A DNA stretch of 12,605 nt from Rhodospirillaceae bacterium (GCA_030151865.1 JASLCK010000405.1:1-12605), one strand, 5' to 3'. Shown: positions 1 through 8,198, counted from the stretch's first letter. Notes: generated from the sequence alone by a model not told the origin. Translations and numbers: made by a program.

Positions 1-100
1 GTGCGAGGTCTGGGGACGAGTTTCGACGGGGACGCTTAAAGCTTTGAGCAAAGCGGTGCCGCCTGAAGGTTTCCTCTGTGTCTCTGTGGTTATTTCTTTT

Positions 101-1372
101 TTATTCTCCAGCCAGGAGGATTTCGGGTTCCGGCTCGGCTTCGGTTCGGGCTGCGACGGTTTCGGGGGTTCCGGTCAGGCGCACCAGCAGGGCGGCGGTG
201 GCGGCGGCGGTGGCGAAGCCGACGACGCCGACCCAATCCCAACGTTCCAGCATCAGGCTGCCCAGGGCCGACCCGGCGGCCATGCCGATGAACATGCCGG
301 TGAACATCAGGGCGTTCAGGCGGCTGCGGGCACCGGGATCAATGCCGTAAACGATGGTCTGATGGGCCACCAGACTGGCCTGGATGCCGAAATCAAAGCC
401 GATGGCCGACAGGGCGATCAGCACCATCTGGCCGCTGGGCGGCAGCAGGGGCAGGGCCAACAGGGCGGCAAAAGACAGCGCTGTCAGCAGGCCGCCCAAG
501 CGGGTCACCAATTCCGGCCCACGCCGGTCGGACAGGCGCCCGGCCAAGGGAGCGGCCAGGGCACCCGCCGCACCGGCCAGACCGAACAGTCCGGCATCGG
601 CGGCCCCCATGCCGTAATGGCTGTGCAGCATGATTGCCAGGGTGGACCAGAAGGCGCTGAAGCCCATGGACAACAGCCCTTGGGCCAGGGCGGCGCGGCG
701 CAGATCGCCATGGCGCAGCCACAAGGTCGCCAGGGATGACAGCAGGCCGGGATAAGACAGCCGGGTGGTGGGGGTGAAGCGGGGCAGGCCGCGCCACAAT
801 CCGACGAACACCCCGACAATCGCCGCCGCCGCCGCGCCGAACATGACGCGCCAGCCCAACAGGTCGGCCACCACGCCGCTGACCACCCGCGACAGCAGAA
901 TGCCCAGCAGCAGGCCGGTCATCACCGTGCCCACCATCTTGCCGCGTTGGTCCGCCGGGGCCAGGGTAGCGGCGCCGGGAACGATGTCTTGGGCCATGGT
1001 GGCGGCGATGCCGGTGGCCAGACTGGCCGCCAGCAGAGCGGACATGCTGCCCGCCAACGCGCTGCCCGCCAGGGTCAGGGCCAGGATCAACGCCTTGGCC
1101 AGAATGATGGTGCGGCGATCATATCGATCGCCCAGCGGCGACAGCAGCAAGATGCCCAGGGCATAGCCCAATTGGGTCAGGGTCGGCACCAGTCCGGTGG
1201 TTCCGGTATCGGCGTGCAACGCCGGGCCGATCAACCCCAGCATGGGCTGGTTGTAGTAAAGGGAAGCCACGGAAAATCCCGCTCCGCCCGCCATCAGAAA
1301 AATCAGCCGGGGCGGTATGGCGGTGGTCGGGGGCAGGGACGGCGCTTCATGCGTGGGACGAATATGAGACAT
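101..1372 (-). CDS. MFS transporter, probable drug/metabolite efflux permease (AraJ/YgaY-like)
   Basis: This is a 423-residue inner-membrane protein of the major facilitator superfamily, with about 12 hydrophobic segments and no signal peptide. An N-terminal stretch of about 20 polar/proline-rich residues precedes TM1, which is followed by the family-typical 'SVASLYYNQPMLG' segment. The loop between TM2 and TM3 carries motif A (GDRYDRR, residues about 81-87). A degenerate copy (GRLSDRRG) lies in the second half, as expected for the duplicated 6+6 fold. Family knowledge points to proton-driven export of small molecules; the substrate cannot be read from sequence. The ATG at 1372 is chosen over an upstream TTG at 1378 because GGAG lies 7 bases before the ATG and only about 1 base before the TTG. 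The gene is transcribed away from a LysR regulator gene, the usual layout for an exporter controlled by its neighbour. Family confidence is high; the exact subfamily is less sure. Confidence 0.93.
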   Translation of the reverse strand: MSHIRPTHEAPSLPPTTAIPPRLIFLMAGGAGFSVASLYYNQPMLGLIGPALHADTGTTGLVPTLTQLGYALGILLLSPLGDRYDRRTIILAKALILALTLAGSALAGSMSALLAASLATGIAATMAQDIVPGAATLAPADQRGKMVGTVMTGLLLGILLSRVVSGVVADLLGWRVMFGAAAAAIVGVFVGLWRGLPRFTPTTRLSYPGLLSSLATLWLRHGDLRRAALAQGLLSMGFSAFWSTLAIMLHSHYGMGAADAGLFGLAGAAGALAAPLAGRLSDRRGPELVTRLGGLLTALSFAALLALPLLPPSGQMVLIALSAIGFDFGIQASLVAHQTIVYGIDPGARSRLNALMFTGMFIGMAAGSALGSLMLERWDWVGVVGFATAAATAALLVRLTGTPETVAARTEAEPEPEILLAGE

Positions 1373-1378
1373 GGTCAA

Positions 1379-1383
1379 TCTCC
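1379..1383 (-). promoter_or_regulatory. Ribosome binding site of the MFS gene
   Basis: The minus-strand sequence GGAGA lies 6-7 bases ahead of the ATG at 1372. It decides the start in favour of this ATG rather than the in-frame TTG at 1378, which would sit almost on top of it. Confidence 0.6.
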
Positions 1384-1453
1384 GGGAACGGCGTTGCCCA
1401 GAGAATGAAAGAAGTGGTCGGGCCTTTGTAGTGGCTTGTTAGGCAGATTTGTT

Positions 1454-1468
1454 ATACGACTTGCGTAT
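1454..1468. promoter_or_regulatory. Probable LysR-type operator (ATAC-N7-GTAT, T-N11-A box)
   Basis: ATACGACTTGCGTAT is a 5+5 bp perfect inverted repeat around a 5-bp centre and contains the T-N11-A signature of LysR-family binding sites. It lies in the divergent region between the exporter and regulator genes, about 80-95 bp upstream of the exporter ATG. It overlaps a possible -10 hexamer (TATGAT, 1466-1471) for the regulator gene, which would suit autorepression plus control of the exporter. The palindrome is directly visible; the function is inferred from family rules and position. Confidence 0.55.
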
Positions 1469-1478
1469 GATAACGCCC

Positions 1479-2396
1479 ATGCCCGCCGGACAAGACAGGA
1501 TCGAATTGCTGGCCACGTTCATTCGCATCGTGGAAGCGGGCAGCCTGTCGGCGGCGGCGGCGCAGATGCACACCACCCAGCCCACCATCAGCCGCCGCTT
1601 GCAGGCGCTGGAACGGGCGCTGGGGCTGCGGTTGGTGCAGCGGTCCACCCATGGCATGAAACTGACCCCCGATGGGGAACGCTGTTTCGCCCATGCCAAA
1701 AGCTTTGTCGAAAACTGGCAGACCATCGAGGCTGACCTGAAAGGGGCCAAGAACGAACCCGACGGCGTGCTGCGGGTGGTGGTGCCCCATGCCTTCGGCC
1801 AGGGCCATCTGATCACGCCGCTGGTGCGCTATCTGGAACAGCATGGCCGGGTGTCGGTGGAGTGGCAGTTGCGCGATACCCGGCCCGACTTCATCACCGA
1901 AGGGGTGGATTGCGCCATCACCATGGGGGCGGTGGAAGATCCGTCCCTGGTGGCGATCCGCTTGGCCGAGGTGCCGCGGCTGGTCGTTGGCATTTCCGCC
2001 TTTGCGCCGCAGGGGCGCGTTCCCGTGCATCCGCAGGAACTGGCCGATCAACCGTGGATGGCGTTTCAGACGTTTTACCGCGATGAGGTGGCCTTGACCC
2101 ATCGCATCAGCGGGGAAAAAGTCCGCTTTCCCATCCGGCCCCGGCTGGCCGCCAACAATCTGTATGCGCTGCGCAATGCCGCCTTGGCTGGGTTGGGGGT
2201 GTTCATTTCCTCGTCCTGGCTGGTCGAGGAGGATTTGCGCGAGGGGCGGCTTGTGCATCTGGTGCCCGACTGGCAGGCCCCGGCGATGGCGGTGTCGATC
2301 ATCTATCCCTATGCCCGCTTCTATCCGGCCCGGCTGCGGATGTTTGTCGATGTCATGCGGGCCATGGTGCCCCGGTTGATCGGGGCAAATCCTTAG
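1479..2396 (+). CDS. LysR family transcriptional regulator (CrgA-like)
   Basis: This is a cytoplasmic DNA-binding regulator of about 305 residues, normal for the LysR family. The N-terminal winged helix-turn-helix spans about residues 5-63 (IELLATFIRIVEAGSLSAAA, then a recognition helix with TTQPTISRRLQALE). The effector-binding domain follows from about residue 95 (GVLRVVVPHAFG) and has the CrgA-type pattern, including the AALAGLGV segment near residue 245. The start is uncertain. ATG 1479 is used because it lies just after the putative operator and 7-8 bases after a TATGAT hexamer, which could give a nearly leaderless mRNA. ATG 1467 and TTG 1449 are in-frame alternatives, and none has a good Shine-Dalgarno. 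Its divergent partner is the MFS exporter, which it most likely controls. The effector is unknown. The stop codon lies inside an imperfect palindrome. Confidence 0.93.
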   Translation: MPAGQDRIELLATFIRIVEAGSLSAAAAQMHTTQPTISRRLQALERALGLRLVQRSTHGMKLTPDGERCFAHAKSFVENWQTIEADLKGAKNEPDGVLRVVVPHAFGQGHLITPLVRYLEQHGRVSVEWQLRDTRPDFITEGVDCAITMGAVEDPSLVAIRLAEVPRLVVGISAFAPQGRVPVHPQELADQPWMAFQTFYRDEVALTHRISGEKVRFPIRPRLAANNLYALRNAALAGLGVFISSSWLVEEDLREGRLVHLVPDWQAPAMAVSIIYPYARFYPARLRMFVDVMRAMVPRLIGANP

Positions 2397-2429
2397 AGCC
2401 GATTCCAATCAGGTCGAAATCTGCTCTAA
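2393..2429. repeat. Imperfect palindrome (REP-like) at the 3' end of the LysR gene
   Basis: Two 16-base arms (2393-2408, TTAGAGCCGATTCCAA; 2414-2429) are complementary at 13 of 16 positions around a 5-base loop. The outermost 7 pairs (TTAGAGC/GCTCTAA) are perfect. The LysR stop codon is part of the left arm. TTAGAGC...GCTCTAA ends are, as I remember them, common in dispersed intergenic palindromes of alphaproteobacteria; copy number in this genome cannot be checked here. Confidence 0.5.
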
Positions 2430-2433
2430 AAAG

Positions 2434-2468
2434 AAAGCCGCGCAGAGAGGTCTGCGCGGCTTTTTGCT
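2434..2468. terminator. Bidirectional intrinsic terminator between convergent genes
   Basis: A perfect 13-bp stem (2434-2446 with 2451-2463) closes a GAGG loop; the core is GCCGCGCAGA/TCTGCGCGGC. On the plus strand it runs into TTTTTGCTTT. On the minus strand it ends in a run of T's (complement of 2428-2436). It therefore can end both the plus-strand LysR transcript (stop at 2396) and the minus-strand chemoreceptor transcript (stop at 2490). Confidence 0.9.
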
Positions 2469-2489
2469 TTAACAGGGCGTTGCCGGGGG

Positions 2490-4157
2490 TTAGGCGGCGC
2501 GCACCTGGGTCAGGAAGTTGGAGATGCGGGTCCGCAATTCGTCGGCCTGACGGGCAACGGTGCCCGCTTCGCCCAACAGTGCGCCCGCTTCGGTGCCGGT
2601 GGTTTCGGCTTCGCGGCGGACATCGGCGATGTTGCTCGACACCATGCGGGCGCCAGACGCGGTCTGGTCGATGGTGCGGGCGATTTCGCGGGTGGCGGCG
2701 TCCTGTTCCTGGACGGCGGCGGCGATGACCGAACTGATGCCTTCGATCCGACCGATAACGTCGCTGACGGCATGGATGGCCCCGGCGGCGCGGCTGGTGC
2801 GGTCCTGAATGGCGCTGACCTTGGTGGCGATTTCCTCGGTCGCCTTGGCGGTCTGGTTGGCCAGGGTCTTGACCTCGCCCGCCACGACGGCGAAGCCCTT
2901 GCCCGCGTCACCGGCGCGCGCGGCTTCGATGGTGGCGTTCAGGGCCAATAGGTTGGTCTGGCTGGCGATGGAGTGGATCAGGTCCAGCACCGCGCCAATG
3001 GCCGAGGCGTCGTTTTCCAACTCGCTCACCACCGAGCTGGCGCGGCCCGCATCGCCGACGGCATTGCGGGAAATATCGCCCGACGAGGCAACCTGACGGG
3101 CAATCTCGTCGATCGAGGAGGACAATTGCTCGGCGGCGGCCGACACGGTTTGGGCCGACGCGGCGGCTTCCTCGGCGGCGGAGGCGACGGTGGAAGACAG
3201 TTCGCTGGTGCGCTGGGCGCTGGTGGCCATGCGTTCGGCGTCCTGGTGCATCTTGCTGGCGGCGCTGTGCACCTGATCGACCACCTGGGCAACACCGCGT
3301 TCGAAGTCGTCGGCGATATCCATCAGGGTCTGGCGGCGCATGGCCTGAGCCTTGGATTCCTGGGTCTTGTGTTCGGTCTGCAATTCCTCGAAGGCCTTGC
3401 CGTTCTGCTTGAACACTTCGACCGCGCGGGCGATGGCGCCCACTTCGTCATGACGGGTCTGACCTTCAACCTCGGCGGTGTAATCGCGCTGGGCCAGCCG
3501 TTCCATCACCCCGGTCAGCTTGCCCAGCGGCAGGGTGATCGAGCGGGCGATGATCAGGATGGCGACGCCGCTGACCGCAGCCACCAGCAGAAGCACGATG
3601 CCCAGCTTGATCATGGTGGCCTGAACTTCGGTTTCGATATCGTCGATATAGATGCCGGTGGCGATGGTCCAACTCCAGGGCTTGAAGCCGATGGTGAAGG
3701 CCACCTTGGGGGCAGGCTTATCGGAACCCGGACGGGGGAAGTCGTAATAGACCGGCCCGGCCCCGGCTTCGCTCCTGGCCATTTCGCGCATCTTCACCAC
3801 ATGGGGGGCGTCGCCGAAATTCTTGCCTTCGCGGTCGGGCTTGACGGGGTTCAGGACGGCAAAGCCGTTCCAGTCGTTGATGAAGAAATATTCGGTTTTG
3901 TCGTAGCGCAGATCGCGCAGATCGGCGATGGAATCGGCCTTGGCGGTGGCTTCATCGACTTCGCCGCGTTTAAAGCGGTTGTAATTGCGCTGGACCAGTG
4001 CATGAGCAACTTCCGAGAGGTTGCGGACCTTGGTCACGCGGTCTTGCTGCATTTGCGTGCGCATGGTGTCCATGGCCACGAACGTCAATACAGCCAAACC
4101 GATGATGCTAATGAGACCTGCCAGCAGAAGCCGCGCACGGATGCCGAATTTCAGCAT
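2490..4157 (-). CDS. Methyl-accepting chemotaxis protein with single Cache sensor domain
   Basis: This is a transmembrane chemoreceptor of 555 residues. TM1 is about residues 8-29. A periplasmic sCache-type domain (about 35-178, with [14 protein letters not shown] and the [14 protein letters not shown] end) leads into TM2 (about 183-204), HAMP (about 205-258) and a long coiled-coil signalling domain. The conserved hairpin tip is intact ([16 protein letters not shown], about 401-416, then [13 protein letters not shown]), so it should form CheA/CheW arrays. Single-Cache receptors of this class often bind small organic acids, but the ligand is not readable here. The protein ends in QVRAA, with no CheR/CheB tethering pentapeptide. 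The start is firm: GGAGG lies 6 bases before the ATG. It follows the hybrid kinase gene by 89 bases, so it may share its transcript or have its own promoter. No other che genes are in view. Confidence 0.96.
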   Translation of the reverse strand: MLKFGIRARLLLAGLISIIGLAVLTFVAMDTMRTQMQQDRVTKVRNLSEVAHALVQRNYNRFKRGEVDEATAKADSIADLRDLRYDKTEYFFINDWNGFAVLNPVKPDREGKNFGDAPHVVKMREMARSEAGAGPVYYDFPRPGSDKPAPKVAFTIGFKPWSWTIATGIYIDDIETEVQATMIKLGIVLLLVAAVSGVAILIIARSITLPLGKLTGVMERLAQRDYTAEVEGQTRHDEVGAIARAVEVFKQNGKAFEELQTEHKTQESKAQAMRRQTLMDIADDFERGVAQVVDQVHSAASKMHQDAERMATSAQRTSELSSTVASAAEEAAASAQTVSAAAEQLSSSIDEIARQVASSGDISRNAVGDAGRASSVVSELENDASAIGAVLDLIHSIASQTNLLALNATIEAARAGDAGKGFAVVAGEVKTLANQTAKATEEIATKVSAIQDRTSRAAGAIHAVSDVIGRIEGISSVIAAAVQEQDAATREIARTIDQTASGARMVSSNIADVRREAETTGTEAGALLGEAGTVARQADELRTRISNFLTQVRAA

Positions 4158-4246
4158 CTAACCCCTCCCTTTACGAGCATTCAGGGCGGTGATTATCCCC
4201 CAGAGTCGCGAATAATGGAAGCGTCGGTTGTGTCTTTTGTTACAAC

Positions 4247-7045
4247 TCACACGGATAAAGCGCGTTTTATCTCTGCAAACATCGTTTCTGGGGTAAAGGG
4301 CTTGCTAATGTATCCTTGCATTCCGGCGTCCAGGCAGAGGGCGCGGTCTTCATGCATGGCGTTGGCGGTCAAGGCGACGATGGGCACGGGCGCGCCGCTG
4401 GCGCGAATGGCCTGAGTGGCCTGTAAGCCGTCCATGCCGGGCATCTGAATATCCATCAACACAATGTCAAAATCGCTCTGAGCCACGGCGGCGATGCTGT
4501 CTTCGCCGTTGGCCGCGCAGGTGACGCGGTGTCCCGCCTTGGTCAGAATGGCCGAGGCGACCTTGCGGTTCACCGGGTTATCCTCGACCAGCAGGATCGA
4601 CAGGGGCGCCATGGCGGGCGCGGCGTCAAAGGGCGTCCCCGGGGCGGTAGGGGGGTGGGCGCCGGTCAACGGCAAATCGGCGGCGGCCAAAGCGGATGGA
4701 TCGGCGATCCCAGTGCCTTGGGGCAGCCACAGGTCAAACCAGAAAACGCTGCCTTGCCCCGGTACGCTGTGCACCTGGATGCGCCCGCCCATCAGGGTCA
4801 GCAGGTTGTGGCAAATCGCCAACCCCAGTCCGGTACCGCCAAAACGGCGGGCGATGGAGGAGTCTGCCTGACTGAAGGGGGTGAACAGTTTTTCCTGGGC
4901 GTCGAGGGCGATGCCGATGCCGGTATCGGTGACGCTGAGATGCAGGCGTACTTCTTCTCCGTTCGGGGTTTTGCGGCGGCCCTGGGCCACCGCTTCCAGT
5001 TTGACCGATCCGCTTTCGGTAAATTTGATGGCGTTGGACAACAGGTTCAGGATGATCTGGCGCAGCCGGGTCGGCGCGCCGTGCATCAGCCGGGGCAATT
5101 GGGGATCGATCCTGACGCCGAGTTCCAGGCCCTTGTCGGCGGCGCGTCCGGTCATCAGCGCGCCGCAGCCTTCGATCAGATCGATCAGGTCGAACTCGAC
5201 CTTTTCCAGTTCCAGGCGCTGGGCTTCCAGTTTCGAGAAATCCAAAATGTCGTTCAGGATGGTCAGCAGGGTCGCCCCGGATTCGTGGATGGTCTGCACG
5301 CAATCGCGCTGGGCCGGGGTCAGGTCGGTGTCGGCCAGCAGATGCACCATGCCCAGGATGCCGTTCATGGGAGTCCGGATTTCGTGGCTCATCATGGCGA
5401 CGAATTCCGACTTGGCCCGCGCCGCCCCTTCCGCCTGGATTTTCGCTTCGGTCAGATTGCGCTCGGCGTCGCGCCGCGCGGTGATGTCGTTGAACGACAG
5501 CAAGGCGGCGATCTGGCCTTCATAAGTCATCTGGATGCCCGACATCAGCCCCCAAAAGCGGCTGTTGTCGTTACGCTGCAATTCCACTTCCACATCGGTC
5601 AGATGGCCGCGCATGGCCAGCAGGTCGAAACAGCGTTCGCTGACGGCATGGTCGGCGAACAGCCAGGGCGCCAGATAGGGGCTTTCCTCGTCCAGGCCCA
5701 AGGAGCGGGCGGCGGCGGCATTGGAAAAGACGATGCGCAGATCGGACAGGCGCACGATCAGCAGCGGAAAGACCGAGGCGTCCAGAATCGAGCGCAGCCG
5801 CATTTCGCTGGCCCGCAAGGCGTCTTCGCGGGCGCGGATGGTATCGATAAAGACTTTCAATGCCATGCCCATGGCGCCGATTTCGTCATAGCCGTGATCG
5901 GCGGGAACCGGGACCTGGCGTCCTTCGGCCTGGGCGGTCATGCAGATTTGCAGCTCTTGCAGACGGCGCACCACCGAGCGGCGGATGTAAAGCACCAGGG
6001 CGATGGTGCCCAACAGGCAAAACCCCAAGGTGCCGATCACCACCTGACGGTGTTGACTGATGTTGCCGTCCAGACGGCTTTTGCGGTCAATGACTTGGTG
6101 TTCGATGCGATTGTAAGCCGCCGTCACCGCCCCATTCAGGCGGTCTGACAGCAAGCTGTTGTGGTTCAACAGGCCGCGAATGCGTGCTTCGCGCTCGAAA
6201 TCCAACTGGCGCAGGCGCAGCACCCCGTCTTCCCCATCGGCCAGATCTTTCAGATCGCGGGTCAAGGGGGCGGTGGTGGCGCGGATGGAAATGGGCAAAA
6301 GGTCTTCCTGCCGGGCGGCCTGGATCATCAGGCTGTCGAACAGGCGGCGCTGGCGGTCCAGTTCATCCAGGGTTTCCTGGGTTTGCACGGCCAGCAACAG
6401 GGCGGAAGCGCGCAGCGACAGGCTTTGCCAGCGCATGGCCCCTTCCTGCAATTCCACCGGGGCATCGGCGCGGCGCAAGGCCTCGCCGCTTTGGCCCAGC
6501 CGGTCGGTCATGGTCAACAGATCGGCGGTCCGTTTGGCCCGGACCTGATCGGCGGTCAACTGATCGCCAACCGCCGTATCGAGCACCGCCAGATTATTTC
6601 CCAACTGCTCCTTGAGATCGCGCAGATGCTGAATTTCCTCGGCGCTGAATGCGGCGGGGTCCAACTGTTCGACCAGTTCACTCAACCATTGCAACTGATC
6701 GGCCATGCGCAGGCGGATACTGTCATGGGCCAGGGTGGTGCGGGCCGACGCCATCAGCGGAGCCTGGGCGACGATGCTTTCGCTTTGTTGACCCAGCCGT
6801 CCCGCCAGGATGATGTTGGGCAGCCACTGGCTGCTGATTTCTTCGAACGACGACCGAAAGGACTGCATCGCCGTCAAGGCGATCAGACAGGCGGCAAAGG
6901 TCAGGCTGGCCAGCAGCAAAAGCCCGCTGAGCAGCCGCCCGGCAATGCTGAAGGGCACCCCCGACGCGGCCGTGGCGGCAGGGGCAGTGGCGGCAGGGGC
7001 TGCGACGGTAGGGCTGGGCGGGGGATCGGATGGGCGGTTGGGCAC
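4247..7045 (-). CDS. Hybrid sensor histidine kinase/response regulator with TorS-like helical periplasmic domain
   Basis: This inner-membrane sensor kinase has 932 residues from a GTG start. A Pro/Ala-rich cytoplasmic tail (1-30) precedes TM1 (about 35-58). A long, almost entirely helical periplasmic region follows (about 60-333; 'QQSESIVAQAPLMASA' recalls the TorS sensor domain). Then come TM2 (about 335-354), HAMP (about 355-408) and PAS (about 412-525). HisKA follows with phosphoacceptor His554 in MMSHEIRTPMNG, then HATPase_c (N671; DTGIGIA at 707; GGTGLGL at 736). A C-terminal receiver has D865, acidic pair E821/D822, T893 and K915. All catalytic residues are present. There is no C-terminal HPt domain, unlike classic TorS, and no separate response regulator gene nearby. 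The GTG lies 9 bases after the binding-protein stop and in the same frame, with no evident Shine-Dalgarno of its own, so translation is probably coupled. Inferred role: reading ligand occupancy of that binding protein. Confidence 0.95.
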   Translation of the reverse strand: MPNRPSDPPPSPTVAAPAATAPAATAASGVPFSIAGRLLSGLLLLASLTFAACLIALTAMQSFRSSFEEISSQWLPNIILAGRLGQQSESIVAQAPLMASARTTLAHDSIRLRMADQLQWLSELVEQLDPAAFSAEEIQHLRDLKEQLGNNLAVLDTAVGDQLTADQVRAKRTADLLTMTDRLGQSGEALRRADAPVELQEGAMRWQSLSLRASALLLAVQTQETLDELDRQRRLFDSLMIQAARQEDLLPISIRATTAPLTRDLKDLADGEDGVLRLRQLDFEREARIRGLLNHNSLLSDRLNGAVTAAYNRIEHQVIDRKSRLDGNISQHRQVVIGTLGFCLLGTIALVLYIRRSVVRRLQELQICMTAQAEGRQVPVPADHGYDEIGAMGMALKVFIDTIRAREDALRASEMRLRSILDASVFPLLIVRLSDLRIVFSNAAAARSLGLDEESPYLAPWLFADHAVSERCFDLLAMRGHLTDVEVELQRNDNSRFWGLMSGIQMTYEGQIAALLSFNDITARRDAERNLTEAKIQAEGAARAKSEFVAMMSHEIRTPMNGILGMVHLLADTDLTPAQRDCVQTIHESGATLLTILNDILDFSKLEAQRLELEKVEFDLIDLIEGCGALMTGRAADKGLELGVRIDPQLPRLMHGAPTRLRQIILNLLSNAIKFTESGSVKLEAVAQGRRKTPNGEEVRLHLSVTDTGIGIALDAQEKLFTPFSQADSSIARRFGGTGLGLAICHNLLTLMGGRIQVHSVPGQGSVFWFDLWLPQGTGIADPSALAAADLPLTGAHPPTAPGTPFDAAPAMAPLSILLVEDNPVNRKVASAILTKAGHRVTCAANGEDSIAAVAQSDFDIVLMDIQMPGMDGLQATQAIRASGAPVPIVALTANAMHEDRALCLDAGMQGYISKPFTPETMFAEIKRALSV

Positions 7046-7054
7046 GATCGGCGG

Positions 7055-8119
7055 CTATCGGATCGGTGGCGCGTATAAAAGTCCGCCCTGGTTCCATTGC
7101 GCGTTCTGGCCCCGTTCGGCCTTCAGCATGGATTTTGCCCCCAGATGGCGGTCGAAGATTTCGCCGTAATTGCCCACTTGTTGAATGGCGCGCCGGGCCC
7201 AGCCGGGACTGACCCCCAGCACGTCGGCATGGTCGGGAGCCTGGCCGGTCAGCACCAGGGCTTCCTGATCATCCTGGGGGGCGATGGTGGCAATGTTGGC
7301 CGAGGTCAGGCCATGCTCTTCCGCCGCCACCAGGACGGCGATGGTCCAGCGCACCAGCTTGGTCCAGCCCGCATCGCCGGACCGCACGGCTGGGCCCAGC
7401 GGTTCCTTGGAAATGACTTCCGGCAGGATGCGGTGGTCGTTGGGGGCGCCCGAATGCAGGATCGAGCGCACCATCAGGCCAAAGCGGTCGCTGGTGAACA
7501 GATCGCAGCGGCCTTTCAGATAAGATGTCCAGGCCCCTTCGTCGCTTTGCGCCACGATCAGCCGCGCCGTCAGTTTCTGGCGGGCCAGATATTGTTCGAT
7601 ATTGCGCCTGGACGTGGTGCCATCGGCGACGCAGATGCTGGCCGAGCCCACGTCCTTGATGCTCTTCCATCCCGTGGTGCGGCGGGTCAGAAAGGCCTGA
7701 CCGTCATAAAGCCAGATGCCGGGAAAGGTGACATTGAGATCGGCTTCGCGGTCCAAGGTAATGGTCGAGGCATCGACCAGCAGGTCGATATCGCCGCTTT
7801 GCAAAGCCTTGAACCGGGTCTGGCTTTCCACCGGCAGGATTTCAAACCGTTCGGAATCGCCCAGCACCACGGCGGCGACGGCCCGGCACAGATCGACCAT
7901 GAAGCCGCGCCAATGGCCGGTATCGTCGGGAATGGCATAGCCGGTGATGGCATTGGCGCCGCAGCGCAAGACCCCGCGCGCCTGGATGGTGGCCACGGTT
8001 TGGCCCGCCCAGGCCGGAACGTTTGCCAAAAGCCCCAGGCAAAGAGCGAAGAAAACGCCGGTAAAACGCCAGATCGCTTGGGAACAGGCCGCTTTGGATA
8101 AGTGGCGGATTGCGTCCAT
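7055..8119 (-). CDS. AapJ/YhdW-like periplasmic amino-acid-binding protein (orphan, sensor-associated)
   Basis: This is a secreted solute-binding protein of 354 residues. The signal peptide is clear: a basic N-terminus, a hydrophobic core at about 18-33, and a likely cut after A-W-A (38/39). The mature part follows the general L-amino-acid-binding protein AapJ along its whole length: ARGVLRCGAN near the start, FMVDLCRAVAAVV, TRFKALQSGDIDLL, ISKEPLGPAVRSGD, IQQVGNYGEIFDRHLG and the terminal WNQGGLLYAPPIR. AapJ proteins normally serve an AapQMP transporter, but no permease or ATPase gene is present. Instead a hybrid sensor kinase follows 9 bases later. ATG 8119 is preferred over GTG 8158 because GGGGGA lies 6 bases ahead and a normal signal peptide then begins. 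I infer a ligand-presenting role for the kinase. Binding of an amino acid is likely from the family but not proven, and a transporter subunit encoded elsewhere could also use it. Confidence 0.93.
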   Translation of the reverse strand: MDAIRHLSKAACSQAIWRFTGVFFALCLGLLANVPAWAGQTVATIQARGVLRCGANAITGYAIPDDTGHWRGFMVDLCRAVAAVVLGDSERFEILPVESQTRFKALQSGDIDLLVDASTITLDREADLNVTFPGIWLYDGQAFLTRRTTGWKSIKDVGSASICVADGTTSRRNIEQYLARQKLTARLIVAQSDEGAWTSYLKGRCDLFTSDRFGLMVRSILHSGAPNDHRILPEVISKEPLGPAVRSGDAGWTKLVRWTIAVLVAAEEHGLTSANIATIAPQDDQEALVLTGQAPDHADVLGVSPGWARRAIQQVGNYGEIFDRHLGAKSMLKAERGQNAQWNQGGLLYAPPIR

Positions 8120-8125
8120 GGTTGA

Positions 8126-8131
8126 TCCCCC
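8126..8131 (-). promoter_or_regulatory. Ribosome binding site of the AapJ-like gene
   Basis: The minus-strand sequence GGGGGA lies 6 bases before the ATG at 8119. It supports this start rather than the GTG at 8158, which would add 13 residues ahead of the signal peptide. Confidence 0.6.
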
Positions 8132-8198
8132 GGTCCATCGACTGTCAGATGGTGCCACTTAGGGGCAGGACGCGCAACGCGATTGCTGGAAAATCTCT

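Noticed and set aside
41..54. Small hairpin GCTTTG-AG-CAAAGC as terminator of the MFS gene
   Set aside because: The stem is only 6 bp with a 2-base loop and no T-run on the minus strand. It is not convincing as an intrinsic terminator.
4158..4246. Promoter or terminator between the kinase and chemoreceptor genes
   Set aside because: A GATAAT hexamer is present on the minus strand (near 4195) but no acceptable -35 lies 16-18 bases ahead. No stable hairpin with a T-run was found.
2973..4415. Long plus-strand open frame of about 480 codons opposite the chemoreceptor
   Set aside because: It is antisense to a clearly homologous gene. Its translation is Gly/His/Gln-rich low-complexity sequence with no domain, as is typical of shadow frames in GC-rich DNA.
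4529..6148. Long plus-strand open frame of about 539 codons opposite the hybrid kinase
   Set aside because: Same reason: the opposite strand encodes well-conserved HisKA, HATPase and receiver domains, and this frame has Gln/Gly/His-rich composition without motifs. The long plus-strand frames at 44-739, 6161-7078, 7097-8101, 8339-9418, 9437-10291 and 10350-11471 were rejected likewise.
4247..8119. A single BvgS/EvgS-like fused binding domain-kinase protein interrupted by a nonsense mutation
   Set aside because: The binding protein ends with its complete family C-terminus (YAPPIR). The kinase begins with its own cytoplasmic tail and TM1, so a fusion would invert the topology of the sensor region and HAMP. 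Two coupled genes explain the data better, although the shared frame is kept as a finding.
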